The notes beneath the pieces are model-generated. The model saw nothing but the letters and a program-made list of their open reading frames with translations. It was not told the origin of the DNA and did no database searches. The translations under genes and the position numbers were made by a program. From the NCBI GenBank assembly GCA_047616645.1, contig JBLHIH010000011.1:1-47309 (forward strand): a stretch of DNA of 47,309 nt, in the 5' to 3' direction. Positions 8,620 to 16,878 of the stretch are shown here, one piece after another. Position 1 is the stretch's first letter; every line of letters starts with the position of its first letter. Source of the DNA: JAHRVQ01 sp047616645 (GTDB lineage Bacteria > Pseudomonadota > Gammaproteobacteria > Pseudomonadales > Azotimanducaceae).

Positions 8620-9067
8620 ATCAAACAAAAAATTTATAAACACTTTTTTAATTGTATCCCTTGCACTTAATCTGTTTTTAAGTGGGATAGTCATTGGAAA
8701 CTTAGTGTTTGGGAAACCAAACCGGCCATTTCCTCCTCATCTAAATTGGATTACTGAACGTTTAAATGAAGATGATCGCCGTGAAATTCGTCCGCTAATG
8801 CGAGAGCACGCAATGAATACACGGCCCCTCAGAAAGGCGATGAGAGAATCACAAAAAAACTTTGTGAGCGCCTTAATGGCAGAACCCTTCGATGAAGCTG
8901 CAGTAACTAAAGCGACTGAAGAATTACAAAGCCACAGTGCAAACCTGCAAAGTAATATGCATAAACAAATGATCAAGCTCATGAGAAATATGACGCCGCT
9001 ACAACGCAAAAATGCGATTAATCAACTTGAAAATAGAAGAGCCCCCAAGCAAAGAAGAGAGCGCTGA
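8612..9067 (+). CDS. Periplasmic Spy/Metal_resist-family protein, heavy-metal sensor-like
   Basis: This 151-residue protein starts at ATG 8612, overlapping the preceding gene by 8 bases, with AGAGG just upstream. An N-terminal membrane anchor or uncleaved signal (about residues 9-32) leads into an all-helical, Arg- and Met-rich periplasmic domain. The element LNEDDRREIRPLMREH and the C-terminal MTPLQRKNAINQLENRR match the repeated LTxxQ-like motif of the Spy/CpxP/CnrX fold. In CnrX-type systems such a protein binds metal and controls the anti-sigma factor; in Spy it is a chaperone. As the fourth gene of the cassette it is a good candidate for the envelope signal sensor. The ligand cannot be predicted. 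Confidence 0.78.
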   Translation: MIKSNKKFINTFLIVSLALNLFLSGIVIGNLVFGKPNRPFPPHLNWITERLNEDDRREIRPLMREHAMNTRPLRKAMRESQKNFVSALMAEPFDEAAVTKATEELQSHSANLQSNMHKQMIKLMRNMTPLQRKNAINQLENRRAPKQRRER

Positions 9068-9120
9068 ATATTGTGACAAGAATAAAGGTATAATATGCCT
9101 TTGCATTTTGATGTCTTGGA

Positions 9121-9675
9121 ATGAATTCAGTAAAAGAAACCCTTAAAAATTTCATCGATGAATCTATTACCCTAACCCAAAATGGGTATTTCGAGGTTAA
9201 TTCAGACCCAGATTGGGATTCTGAGTGCATTATCAAAGATGAATTTGGTGTAAGTACTTGGAAGCCCATAGCGCAAAATAAACCCGTCAATTTTGCGGGG
9301 CTAGCCAATGCCGTGGAATCACCTATTCACCCAGATGCAATCGACTTTTTTAGTTCATTTTGGTCTGGCAGCCTGCAAGGGAAAACAACAGAAGGTCCCT
9401 TAAGTTTAATCCAACTTTGGAACCCAGAAGATTTTGATCGTTTAGTTGCGAATTTAATTGGGCACTTAATGGCAAAAAAAAATGCCAACTTACCCTTCAG
9501 CTTATTTTTTGCAACGACAGATCCTGATTCGGAATTATTTTTGAGTATAGAAAATCACACTGGCAGAATACTGTTGGAAGAAGCTGGTAGCCCACCTATA
9601 AAAGAAGTCGATCAAAACCTCAGTGACTTTTTGAAACGTGTTAGCCCTGTTAACGCACTTCCGGATCTCTATTAA
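9121..9675 (+). CDS. syd: SecY-interacting protein Syd
   Basis: This 184-residue protein starts at ATG 9121. Family blocks include SECIIKDEFGVSTWKPIAQ, the IHPDAIDFFSSFWSG segment, IQLWNPEDFDRLVANLIGHL, LPFSLFFATTD and the ending LSDFLKRVSP, which align by eye with E. coli Syd (CIIxxxEDxVYWQP, WSEDDFRRVQENLIGHL, LPPTLFIAT). Syd binds SecY on the cytoplasmic face and is thought to monitor assembly of the SecYEG complex. Length matches (E. coli 181). It is joined to aroA by a TAATG overlap, so the two genes are translationally coupled. Confidence 0.9.
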   Translation: MNSVKETLKNFIDESITLTQNGYFEVNSDPDWDSECIIKDEFGVSTWKPIAQNKPVNFAGLANAVESPIHPDAIDFFSSFWSGSLQGKTTEGPLSLIQLWNPEDFDRLVANLIGHLMAKKNANLPFSLFFATTDPDSELFLSIENHTGRILLEEAGSPPIKEVDQNLSDFLKRVSPVNALPDLY

Positions 9676-10967
9676 TGACTAGCTTAAATTTAAGGCCTGT
9701 AATAAAAACTGGGGGTGAGATTCAATTACCCGGTTCAAAAAGTTTATCCAATCGAGCACTGTTATTAGCGGCACTCTCGCCTACTGAAACAAAATTGCAG
9801 AATTTGTTGCGCAGCGAAGATACCGAAAGAATGGTAGATGCATTAACACAACTAGGTGTATCCATTACACTCTCAGATGATTGGCAGATATGTTCCGTGC
9901 GCGGGAACAACGGTATATTTAGCGAACCCAACGACAGCCAGTTTTTTCTTGGCAATGCTGGCACTGCCATTAGACCTCTGACGAGCATACTCGCGCTGAT
10001 GCGCGGAGAATTTATCGTCGATGGCGATAAATACATGCGTGAAAGACCTATTTCTCATTTAGTGGATGCACTAAGAGAATTGGGCGCAAAAATTAGCTAT
10101 TTAGGTGCTGATGGCTGTCCGCCGATCAAGGTAAGTGGAGGAAACATTAAGGGCGGTAAGGTCAATATTCGAGGAGATATTTCTAGCCAGTATCTAACAT
10201 CACTATTACTTTCTCTGCCACTCGCAGAAAGAGACAGCGAGATAACAGTTGAGGGTGAACAAGTTTCAAAACCCTACTTAGATTTGACCTTAGACATTAT
10301 GGAAAAGTTTGGTGTTATAGCCCAACATGAAAACCACCAAAAATTTACAGTCGCCGGTAGACAATCTTATAAAAGCCCTGACGCTTACTTAATTGAAGGT
10401 GATGCATCCTCAGCCTCTTATTTTTTTGCTGCAGCTGCAATCTCAGGCGGAACAATCAGAGTTAATGGCTTGGGTGCCAATAGTGTTCAAGGGGACATTG
10501 AATTCCTAGATGTTATCGAAAAAATGGGGGCCCTTGTGAACAGAACAGATCAATGGATAGAAGTTTCAAGAGGTGAGTTGGTTGGCATAGACATGGACCT
10601 CAATCACATACCAGATGCGGCGATGACAATTGCCAGCATGGCCCTATTCGCTGAAGGTAGGACGACGATACGAAATATTTATAATTGGCGAGTAAAAGAA
10701 ACTGATCGCATGTTTGCAATGAAAACGGAATTAAGGAAATTGGGTGCTACTGTAGAAACAGGTGACGATTTCATCATTATTGACCCACCTGAAAAAATCA
10801 AATCTTGTTCTATCGATACCTATGGCGATCATCGAATAGCGATGGCCTTCTCCCTGGCTTCTTTGAGTGATGCCAACATCACCATTAACAATCCTGAGTG
10901 TACTGCGAAGACTTTTCCTGACTATTTCGAAGTTTTCGAATCTATCTGTCATCATGCAGAAAACTAA
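9675..10967 (+). CDS. aroA: 3-phosphoshikimate 1-carboxyvinyltransferase (EPSP synthase)
   Basis: This 430-residue protein transfers enolpyruvyl from PEP to shikimate-3-phosphate, the sixth shikimate step, in the cytoplasm. The N-terminal LPGSKSLSNRALLLAAL and the LGNAGTAIRPLTSIL loop carry the phosphate-binding Lys/Ser/Arg and the class I NAGTAxRP motif. YMRERPISHLVDALRELGA, GDISSQYLTSLLL, DASSASYFFAAAAI and YGDHRIAMAFSLA are further family blocks. The NAGTAxRP form is the one associated with glyphosate-sensitive class I enzymes. Start codon overlaps the syd stop. aroK and aroB lie 20 kb away in the pil cluster. Confidence 0.97.
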   Translation: MTSLNLRPVIKTGGEIQLPGSKSLSNRALLLAALSPTETKLQNLLRSEDTERMVDALTQLGVSITLSDDWQICSVRGNNGIFSEPNDSQFFLGNAGTAIRPLTSILALMRGEFIVDGDKYMRERPISHLVDALRELGAKISYLGADGCPPIKVSGGNIKGGKVNIRGDISSQYLTSLLLSLPLAERDSEITVEGEQVSKPYLDLTLDIMEKFGVIAQHENHQKFTVAGRQSYKSPDAYLIEGDASSASYFFAAAAISGGTIRVNGLGANSVQGDIEFLDVIEKMGALVNRTDQWIEVSRGELVGIDMDLNHIPDAAMTIASMALFAEGRTTIRNIYNWRVKETDRMFAMKTELRKLGATVETGDDFIIIDPPEKIKSCSIDTYGDHRIAMAFSLASLSDANITINNPECTAKTFPDYFEVFESICHHAEN

Positions 10968-10995
10968 GTGAAAGCAAAACCATGAGTACCGCCAT

Positions 10996-11898
10996 ATGAA
11001 AAACCTAAATAGTGAGAGCCATCACCATCCTATTAAGGGTGCAATGTGGATGGTATTTGCGGGCAGTGCTTTTGCAGTAGTTAACGTTACAAACCAATAT
11101 TTAGGATTCCGCTTAGAACTTGCTTCAACGACTATCGCTTTCTATCAATATTTTATCGCACTCATTCTAATGTCCCCTTGGTTGCTCCAATCAGCGATGA
11201 AAGAAGGTCTTTATTCACAGCATCTTACACATCATGTAGTCAGGGTCGCATTAGCGGTCGCGGGTATCCAAATTTGGACCTGGGCTCTGAGTGAAGGCGT
11301 TCCCATTTGGCAAGCAATCGCATTGGTAATGACATCACCTTTATTCGCAACTATTGGCAGTGGTGTATTTTTAAAAGAGAACGTTAGTGCTGCACGCTGG
11401 TGCGCAACCTTCGCCGGATTTATAGGCGGCATGATCATACTTGAACCTTGGAAGGACAACTTTAATATTTACAGTCTAGCGCCGGTAGTTGCTGCTATAT
11501 TTTGGGCTGGATACTCTTTGATGGTAAGAGACATCACCCATCATGATTCTGCGCAAAGTATCGTATTTTATCTATTATTGTTAATGACGCCTTTTAATTT
11601 TCTAGTCGGTTTTGGTCAACTGTCTTGGCCCCAGGGGCTCAGTTGGTGGCTGCTGTTACTGTCTGGTGCACTCACTGCAGTTGCTCAGCAAGGCATTGCC
11701 CGCGCTTACGCAAATGCAGAAGCATCATTTGTACAACCATTCGACCATGCTAAATTACCGCTAAATGTACTTGCAGGATGGCTGGTTTTTTCATGGGTGC
11801 CGCCGGGACGATTATGGTTAGGGGCAATAATCATTATTGGCGCCAGTTTAGCCCTTGCGCATTGGGAGCATAGTCAATCGAGAGACAAGGTCTCCTGA
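10996..11898 (+). CDS. EamA-family (drug/metabolite transporter) permease
   Basis: This 300-residue protein has about ten hydrophobic helices arranged as two EamA repeats of about 130 residues each. The first begins at GAMWMVFAGSAFAVVNVTNQ. The ends of the repeats, IGSGVFLKENVSAARWCATF and LAGWLVFSWVPPGRLWLGAI, are the typical PxxxxxxxxxxxxEx-like positions before helices 4-5 and 9-10. Such proteins export metabolites or small toxic molecules; nothing in the sequence fixes the substrate. Its last 25 bases overlap, on the opposite strand, the 3' end of ogt. Confidence 0.87.
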   Translation: MKNLNSESHHHPIKGAMWMVFAGSAFAVVNVTNQYLGFRLELASTTIAFYQYFIALILMSPWLLQSAMKEGLYSQHLTHHVVRVALAVAGIQIWTWALSEGVPIWQAIALVMTSPLFATIGSGVFLKENVSAARWCATFAGFIGGMIILEPWKDNFNIYSLAPVVAAIFWAGYSLMVRDITHHDSAQSIVFYLLLLMTPFNFLVGFGQLSWPQGLSWWLLLLSGALTAVAQQGIARAYANAEASFVQPFDHAKLPLNVLAGWLVFSWVPPGRLWLGAIIIIGASLALAHWEHSQSRDKVS

Positions 11899-12380
11899 CG
11901 GGCATCACTATATTCTGCACCTTCAAGATCTAGTAGAAACTTCTTTGCTGCAAGCCCACCGCCAAATCCGGTAAGGCTACCATCTGAACCAATGACGCGA
12001 TGGCAAGGAATAACTATTGGCAGGGGATTACGTCCATTTGCTGCGCCAACAGCTCTAACAGCTTTGGGTCGCCCTATACGTTTGGCAATATCAAGATAAC
12101 ATCGCGTTTCTCCACAGGGAATTTCTAATAGCGCATTAAGTACTTCTAATTGAAATGTCGTTCCTGAAGGTGCCAGTCTCAGATCAAATTCTGTTCTTTC
12201 TCCTTTAAAATATTCTACAAGTTGTTTTTCCGCATCTACAAAACAATCATCGGATACATACCAGTTCGGCTTAACTTCTACTCGACCTTTTCCTTCTTGG
12301 AAACCAATAATTTTTAATCCACTCTCATCACCAGCCAGCAACAATTTGCCAATAGGTGAAGATATTTTTCGATATAACAT
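11874..12380 (-). CDS. ogt: Methylated-DNA-[protein]-cysteine S-methyltransferase
   Basis: This 168-residue enzyme repairs O6-methylguanine by irreversible transfer of the methyl group to its own cysteine. The active-site motif PIVIPCHRVI is intact with C126. The DNA-binding helix region RIGRPKAVRAVGAANGRNPL carries the arginine finger and the NxxN turn, and LTGFGGGLAAKKFLLDLEG is the usual C-terminal block. It begins 18 bases after the end of the Ada-AlkA fusion gene and should be in its operon. Together they supply the two activities that Ada and AlkA supply in the E. coli adaptive response. Confidence 0.96.
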   Translation of the reverse strand: MLYRKISSPIGKLLLAGDESGLKIIGFQEGKGRVEVKPNWYVSDDCFVDAEKQLVEYFKGERTEFDLRLAPSGTTFQLEVLNALLEIPCGETRCYLDIAKRIGRPKAVRAVGAANGRNPLPIVIPCHRVIGSDGSLTGFGGGLAAKKFLLDLEGAEYSDARQETLSLD

Positions 12381-12398
12381 AGCTAATTACCTTTCTTT

Positions 12399-13844
12399 TT
12401 ATAAATGGACAGCCTGCCGCCACAAATGCATTCCCGCATAGGCGCGCCAAGGTTGCCAATCTAATGATTTCTCTAGCAAGGCTTTGTCAGATTCAATCCC
12501 AAAAAGCTTTTTTGCAACTTTCAACAATACCAAATCACTATGTAAAAAGGCATTAGGGTCTCCCAGGGCACGCATTGCTATGTATTGAGCTGTCCAAGGA
12601 CCAATCCCTTTAATGTCAACTAACTGACTAACGAGTGTTTGTGTCTCGCCTGCAAGATCAAAGGACAGATTTCCTTCTATAATCGCAAGACACATATCCT
12701 TTATTGCTTGAGCACGTTTGATTGGCATAGACATTGAGTTGACATCTAGATGACTCAATTCTTCTGCCCTTGGAAACCTTAATCCCCAAGGCGTCATTTG
12801 ACCGTAGTTATTGGCGATTCGACCCATGACCGTAGTCGCGCCTTTGACCGAAACTTGTTGTCCCACAATGGCACGTACCGCTATTTCGAACGGTTCCCAA
12901 CATCCAGGCACTCTTTGCCCTGGATTTTGACGGACGATAGGAGAGAATTGTTTATCCGTATTGAGGCCCTGCATAATTTCATAAGGATCCGCACTCAAAT
13001 CAAATAAAGACTTTATTCTTTCAAGTGATGGCACCACGAGATTAGCTTCACTTAGTGATAAATGTATTGCGATACAATTTTTTGCTTCAATGTTTTTGAT
13101 ACTAAGTCTGCCATGCTCAGATCCAATGCTGATAGTTCTGCTATATTCATTGTCACTCACCCGTTCAACATCAGGAATGGCTCTAATACGTAAAAAATTC
13201 AAAATACCTTCAAAATCAAATGGCGGGCGATAGGCTAATTTCAGTTGGAAGCCCATTTCATCTTGTAATTTTTCTTTACTATTTATTGATCCCGATATTT
13301 TCCTTAGCTCACTGGGCGTTCGTTTATAAACCTGCTTCAAATGATCATTAAATCGCCGTATACTTTTATAACCTGAAGACATTGCGACATCAGTTATCCG
13401 TAAGTCGGTTTCATCCAGTAATTTTTTTGCCGTATGTAATCTTCGTGTTTGGGCAACTGCTTTTGGTGATGCACCAATGTGTTGATCGAATAATCTACAA
13501 AGATGGCGACTAGTGACACCGAGTCTATCTGACAAATCTTCCACACTATGACCATCCAAAACACCCTCAGATATCAACCTTAATGCTCTCTTGACTGTTG
13601 TGGATGTGCCCATCCAAGCTGGAGTACCAGGTGCCGCTTCAGGCCTACATCTTAAACAAGGACGAAACCCAGCTTCTGCTGCTGCAGCTGCGCTAAGGTA
13701 GATGGTAATATTTTTGGCAAGTGGCATCTTCACTTTACAAACAGGTCTACAATAAATACCTGTAGTCTTCACACCAATAAAAAATCGACCATCGAATCGT
13801 GGATCTCTTGCTTGTCTGGCTTGTTCAAATTGCTTAGGGTTCAT
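12399..13844 (-). CDS. Fusion protein: Ada N-terminal methyl-sensor/AraC activator + AlkA 3-methyladenine DNA glycosylase
   Basis: This 481-residue protein has three parts. Residues about 1-75 are an Ada zinc-binding domain with C32, C36, C63 and C66 (YCRPVC, CLRCRPE); C32 corresponds to the methylphosphotriester-accepting cysteine of Ada. Residues about 85-180 form an AraC-type helix-turn-helix pair (VEDLSDRLGVTSRHLCRLFD and ITDVAMSSGYKSIRRFNDHL). Residues about 195-481 are AlkA: an N-terminal sheet domain, then a helix-hairpin-helix GPD domain with IKGIGPWTAQYIAMRALG and the catalytic aspartate D437 in FLHSDL. Methylation of C32 would turn it into an activator of its own operon with ogt, as known for Ada; for this protein that is inference. 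Confidence 0.94.
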   Translation of the reverse strand: MNPKQFEQARQARDPRFDGRFFIGVKTTGIYCRPVCKVKMPLAKNITIYLSAAAAAEAGFRPCLRCRPEAAPGTPAWMGTSTTVKRALRLISEGVLDGHSVEDLSDRLGVTSRHLCRLFDQHIGASPKAVAQTRRLHTAKKLLDETDLRITDVAMSSGYKSIRRFNDHLKQVYKRTPSELRKISGSINSKEKLQDEMGFQLKLAYRPPFDFEGILNFLRIRAIPDVERVSDNEYSRTISIGSEHGRLSIKNIEAKNCIAIHLSLSEANLVVPSLERIKSLFDLSADPYEIMQGLNTDKQFSPIVRQNPGQRVPGCWEPFEIAVRAIVGQQVSVKGATTVMGRIANNYGQMTPWGLRFPRAEELSHLDVNSMSMPIKRAQAIKDMCLAIIEGNLSFDLAGETQTLVSQLVDIKGIGPWTAQYIAMRALGDPNAFLHSDLVLLKVAKKLFGIESDKALLEKSLDWQPWRAYAGMHLWRQAVHL

Positions 13845-13885
13845 GACAATAGGCTAGCTTACTTAATTCAAGTGAAAACAGTCTA

Positions 13886-13926
13886 ATGAAGTGTCTATCG
13901 ACTCGCTAGCCATTATCGGACTTCAT
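13886..13926. promoter_or_regulatory. Short inverted repeat upstream of the Ada-AlkA gene
   Basis: ATGAAGT (13886-13892) and its exact complement ACTTCAT (13920-13926) are separated by 27 bases. They lie 42-82 bases upstream of the leftward Ada-AlkA start, where an operator could be. I see no match I can defend to the E. coli Ada box, so the site is only a candidate. Confidence 0.25.
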
Positions 13927-14033
13927 CATAGAAGCCAGAATAGATTTATCATTCAATTTTTTAGCATCTCCGGCTTGTTTCTAAAGTGACATGAAGCGCG
14001 CCACGCCCATCCTGAGTGATGCCGTTAGATATC

Positions 14034-14082
14034 ATCTGGTAGGTTCATATGCTCATCACAAGTTTTTATGGACCTACCATAT
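14034..14082. repeat. Imperfect 15-base inverted repeat (stem-loop or operator)
   Basis: ATCTGGTAGGTTCAT (14034-14048) and ATGGACCTACCATAT (14068-14082) pair at 13 of 15 positions around a 19-base loop; one of the two mismatches becomes a G-U pair in RNA. It lies between the divergent Ada-AlkA gene and the cupin gene, 44 bases before the latter's start. It could be an operator for either gene, the remains of a small mobile repeat, or an RNA hairpin. There is no T-run, so it is not a standard terminator. Confidence 0.6.
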
Positions 14083-14125
14083 CATTTATCGTACATATGA
14101 GAAGGTCCCAGACATTTAAAATGTT

Positions 14126-15445
14126 ATGATGCCAAGGATGATTCACTTTTTAAAAACAATTTCAAACCCACAACAAATTGTTGCTGACCATTCAAGTCGG
14201 GATACAACAGCTTGCATATCATTTGCCTTTCTACACAAGCAGTCTTATCTCTCTCATGGCAATGACATCCTATTAGCATGTGTTTGCCTTTTTCAGAAAG
14301 CTAGAATTCAATGTCTAATTAAGAAAAGCAACGAGGCGCCCTCCTTGGATCATCTTGCTGATGCTCAATTAGCGCCTGAAAGTTACTTCAAGGAAGCAGA
14401 ACTTTTGTGGGAGCAAAAAGGCATTACACTTGATGCAGCCTGGCGCCTCGAAACCGTGATTATTCCAAAACCTTGGGGTGCGGAGGTTTGGTATACGGGA
14501 ATGGAAGACAGAGGCGTATGCTGTGTAGAGGGAACGCCCCTGCCATGGTTATTATCACTTCTAGATTTCGGTCTCGACGAACATGCTGAATCTAGCCTTA
14601 AAAACGGACCCATTCTCCTAAAAATTTTAGACCCCTATCCTGATCCCAATACTGGTGATCTCTATTTTGAATTACATGAGAAAAAAACGGAGGTCTATAT
14701 AGTGACCTCCATTGATCACAATGTTTGGCCAGACGGTATAGGGCAGATTCGCTATGGCTTTAACCAAGAAAAAATAGACAAGTACAATACAGTAGGCGAA
14801 TTCAAATCTGACTATTTGGCATCAGTTGAGGCATATAAAGAGACAAGAGACAAAATCGATTCGATGTTGAATGACGATAGCAATCATTCTCTTTTACCCG
14901 ATGATTTACACCTCAATGAACAAAGTCTCAAGAAGGAAATGTATTCATTTACCAATCTGAAATCCCTTCATCTTGGAGACGTGATTCACGTTCAACCTTA
15001 CTTTCCACATTCTTTACAACATGGCGTTCGCGTAATCGAGTTCCAAACAGCACACTATGAAAGATATATTTTATCTTTCACACAAAAAGTCCTAACCCAA
15101 GATCATTGGGATACCTCTCAAGCACTCACTTTAGCCGAAACAAAGCTACCTCACGATCAGCCCTTAACCATCATCGAAAATTCGCAAGGTATGTGTTTAG
15201 AACGCATTGCAGATTTTGAACAATTTAGTACTTACCGTCTAAGTCTTGAACCCGAAGGAAGGTATGAGATGAAATGTAGCCAATACATGCTTGCCATTGG
15301 AATAAAGGGTACATCCTCAATAAAAAATTCTTGGTCCGAAATAGCGCCATTAGCCCCAGAAGAAAGTGTTTTGATTCAGGCGGGTGAGATTAGTATTTCG
15401 ACAGACAGTGATAAGTCTGTCCTACTTATCGCGATGCCGAACTAA
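14126..15445 (+). CDS. Type I phosphomannose isomerase-like cupin protein, function unknown
   Basis: This protein is up to 439 residues; the start (ATG 14126, 14129 or 14138) is not fixed by a clear ribosome-binding site. Family hints are IIPKPWGAEVWYTG (the KPWG motif of type I mannose-6-phosphate isomerases), ILLKILDPYPDPNTGDLYFE followed by LHEKKTEVYIVT (matching the VKLLDxxxPLSxQVHP...GKTExWY region), and HVQPYFPHSLQHGVRVIEFQ (matching the xPAGxxHAxGxGxxVxEIQ metal-site strand). The QVHP histidine is not in its usual place, but H in ELHEKK and H in FPHSL remain as possible metal ligands. The last 90 residues form a second small cupin-like barrel. The true activity could differ from isomerisation. 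Confidence 0.6.
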   Translation: MMPRMIHFLKTISNPQQIVADHSSRDTTACISFAFLHKQSYLSHGNDILLACVCLFQKARIQCLIKKSNEAPSLDHLADAQLAPESYFKEAELLWEQKGITLDAAWRLETVIIPKPWGAEVWYTGMEDRGVCCVEGTPLPWLLSLLDFGLDEHAESSLKNGPILLKILDPYPDPNTGDLYFELHEKKTEVYIVTSIDHNVWPDGIGQIRYGFNQEKIDKYNTVGEFKSDYLASVEAYKETRDKIDSMLNDDSNHSLLPDDLHLNEQSLKKEMYSFTNLKSLHLGDVIHVQPYFPHSLQHGVRVIEFQTAHYERYILSFTQKVLTQDHWDTSQALTLAETKLPHDQPLTIIENSQGMCLERIADFEQFSTYRLSLEPEGRYEMKCSQYMLAIGIKGTSSIKNSWSEIAPLAPEESVLIQAGEISISTDSDKSVLLIAMPN

Positions 15446-15471
15446 TCGCTGTGCAATGTAGGTAAACCCAC

Positions 15472-15517
15472 AAGCTATGTAAACTCTCAAGCTATGTAAA
15501 CTCTCAGTTATGTAAAC
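15472..15517. repeat. 17-base tandem repeat, 2.7 copies
   Basis: AAGCTATGTAAACTCTC occurs perfectly at 15472-15488 and 15489-15505, followed by a partial diverged copy AGTTATGTAAAC at 15506-15517. An earlier weak relative (AATGTAGGTAAACC) lies just upstream. It fills the 110-base gap between two convergent genes. No dyad symmetry strong enough for a terminator is visible. Confidence 0.9.
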
Positions 15518-15555
15518 ACCGCGATTACTTCAGTTTCATCACATTAAGCAAGGGA

Positions 15556-16536
15556 TTAGGAAGGTAGCAGATCACTCACTGCATCACGCTCTTCTTTGAG
15601 CTCAGTTTCTGTTAAATCCATCTTTTGCTGGCTAAATTCCGTAATTTCTTGTCCCTGAACAATGGTCCAATCTCCATCGGCACAGATACAAGGGAAGGAG
15701 TAAATCAAACCCTTATCGATCCCATAACTACCATCCGAATAGACGCCCATACTGACCACTTCGCCATTAGATCCCAGTGCCCAATCACGCATATGTTCAA
15801 TTGCAGCATTTGCGGCAGAGGCAGCGGAGCTTAAGCCGCGCGCTTTTATAATCGCCGCCCCACGCTGTTGGACTGTGGGAATAAATGTATCTTCAACCCA
15901 CTGTTGATCCACAAGCTCAGTTGCCGCTACACCATCAACTTGGGTTTTTGTAATATCTGGATATTGTGTTGCGGAGTGATTCCCCCAAATAGAAAGCCCC
16001 TTCACTTGAGTGGTATGTTTTCCCGTTTTTTGCGCAATTTGCGTCATGGCTCGATTGTGGTCCAATCGGGTCATTGCCGTAAATTGTCTTGGATCTAAGT
16101 CTGGGGCATTTCTCTGGGCAATGAGAGAATTAGTATTGGCTGGATTACCTACCACAAGTACCCTAACGCCTCTTGATGCATGCGCATTAAGTGATTTTCC
16201 TTGTACTGAAAAAATCGCTGCATTGGCTTCAAGCAAATCCTTTCGCTCCATTCCAGGCCCCCGTGGACGAGAACCGACTAAGAGCGCAAAATCGATGTCC
16301 TTAAAAGCCACATCTGGTTGATCGGTGGCAATAATTTCTTGGACTAATGGGAAAGCACAGTCATCTAGTTCCATTACCACGCCACTCAAAGCTTCCATCG
16401 CAGGGGGTATTTCCAATAATTGCAGTATTATCGGTTGGTCCAGTCCTAACATTTGTCCCGACGCAATTCGGAACAATAGTGAGTAAGAAATTTGTCCAGC
16501 GGCGCCGGTAACCGCAACTCGTAGGGGCTGTTTCAT
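15556..16536 (-). CDS. mdh: Malate dehydrogenase
   Basis: This 326-residue protein oxidises malate to oxaloacetate with NAD+ in the TCA cycle. The N-terminal VAVTGAAGQISYSLLFRIAS is the Rossmann nucleotide loop with the GAAGxI signature of the cytosolic-type MDH group. Substrate-binding and catalytic motifs are visible: VGSRPRGPGMERKDLLEAN (mobile loop with arginines), VVGNPANTNSLIA, MTRLDHNRA (catalytic Asp and substrate Arg) and IWGNHSATQYPD (catalytic His). Length is normal for this type. The start ATG has AAGGA 7 bases upstream and an extended -10 promoter close by. It is convergent with the cupin gene. Confidence 0.97.
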   Translation of the reverse strand: MKQPLRVAVTGAAGQISYSLLFRIASGQMLGLDQPIILQLLEIPPAMEALSGVVMELDDCAFPLVQEIIATDQPDVAFKDIDFALLVGSRPRGPGMERKDLLEANAAIFSVQGKSLNAHASRGVRVLVVGNPANTNSLIAQRNAPDLDPRQFTAMTRLDHNRAMTQIAQKTGKHTTQVKGLSIWGNHSATQYPDITKTQVDGVAATELVDQQWVEDTFIPTVQQRGAAIIKARGLSSAASAANAAIEHMRDWALGSNGEVVSMGVYSDGSYGIDKGLIYSFPCICADGDWTIVQGQEITEFSQQKMDLTETELKEERDAVSDLLPS

Positions 16537-16568
16537 CGTTAATCCTTCACTTTCAGAAAAAGAAAGCG

Positions 16569-16577
16569 ATTATACCA
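16569..16577 (-). promoter_or_regulatory. Extended -10 promoter for mdh
   Basis: Read leftward, the sequence is TGG followed by TATAAT, a perfect -10 box with the TGn extension, 32 bases before the mdh ATG. No good -35 hexamer stands 17 bases upstream, as is common for extended -10 promoters. Confidence 0.6.
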
Positions 16578-16850
16578 AACTAATAGGTAGATCAGATACT
16601 CACCGGGCCTCAAAATCGAGAAAACACGCGTGAACTCAGATATTCCTGCATTTAGGACTTAGATAAGCGCTTACGATTTTACTTTTCCGACACATGGTAT
16701 CCCATCAAAAAAGGGGCCTGTAAGACAGGTCGACCACCTTAAATAAGCCTAAAGCACTTGTATCAGGCATTCTAAGCGAGCTTCTGTAGATAATTCGTTA
16801 AAAAACAAGCAGTTATAGGCAACATTCCATTCATTCATACTTGCATTTAC

Positions 16851-16878
16851 TTGACTTTAAGCCGATGAATGGTATTGT
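16851..16878 (+). promoter_or_regulatory. Candidate sigma-70 promoter for gltBD
   Basis: TTGACT (16851-16856) and TATTGT (16873-16878) are separated by 16 bases, close to the consensus. The predicted transcript would start near 16886 and carry a leader of about 150 bases before the gltB ATG at 17040. Confidence 0.45.
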
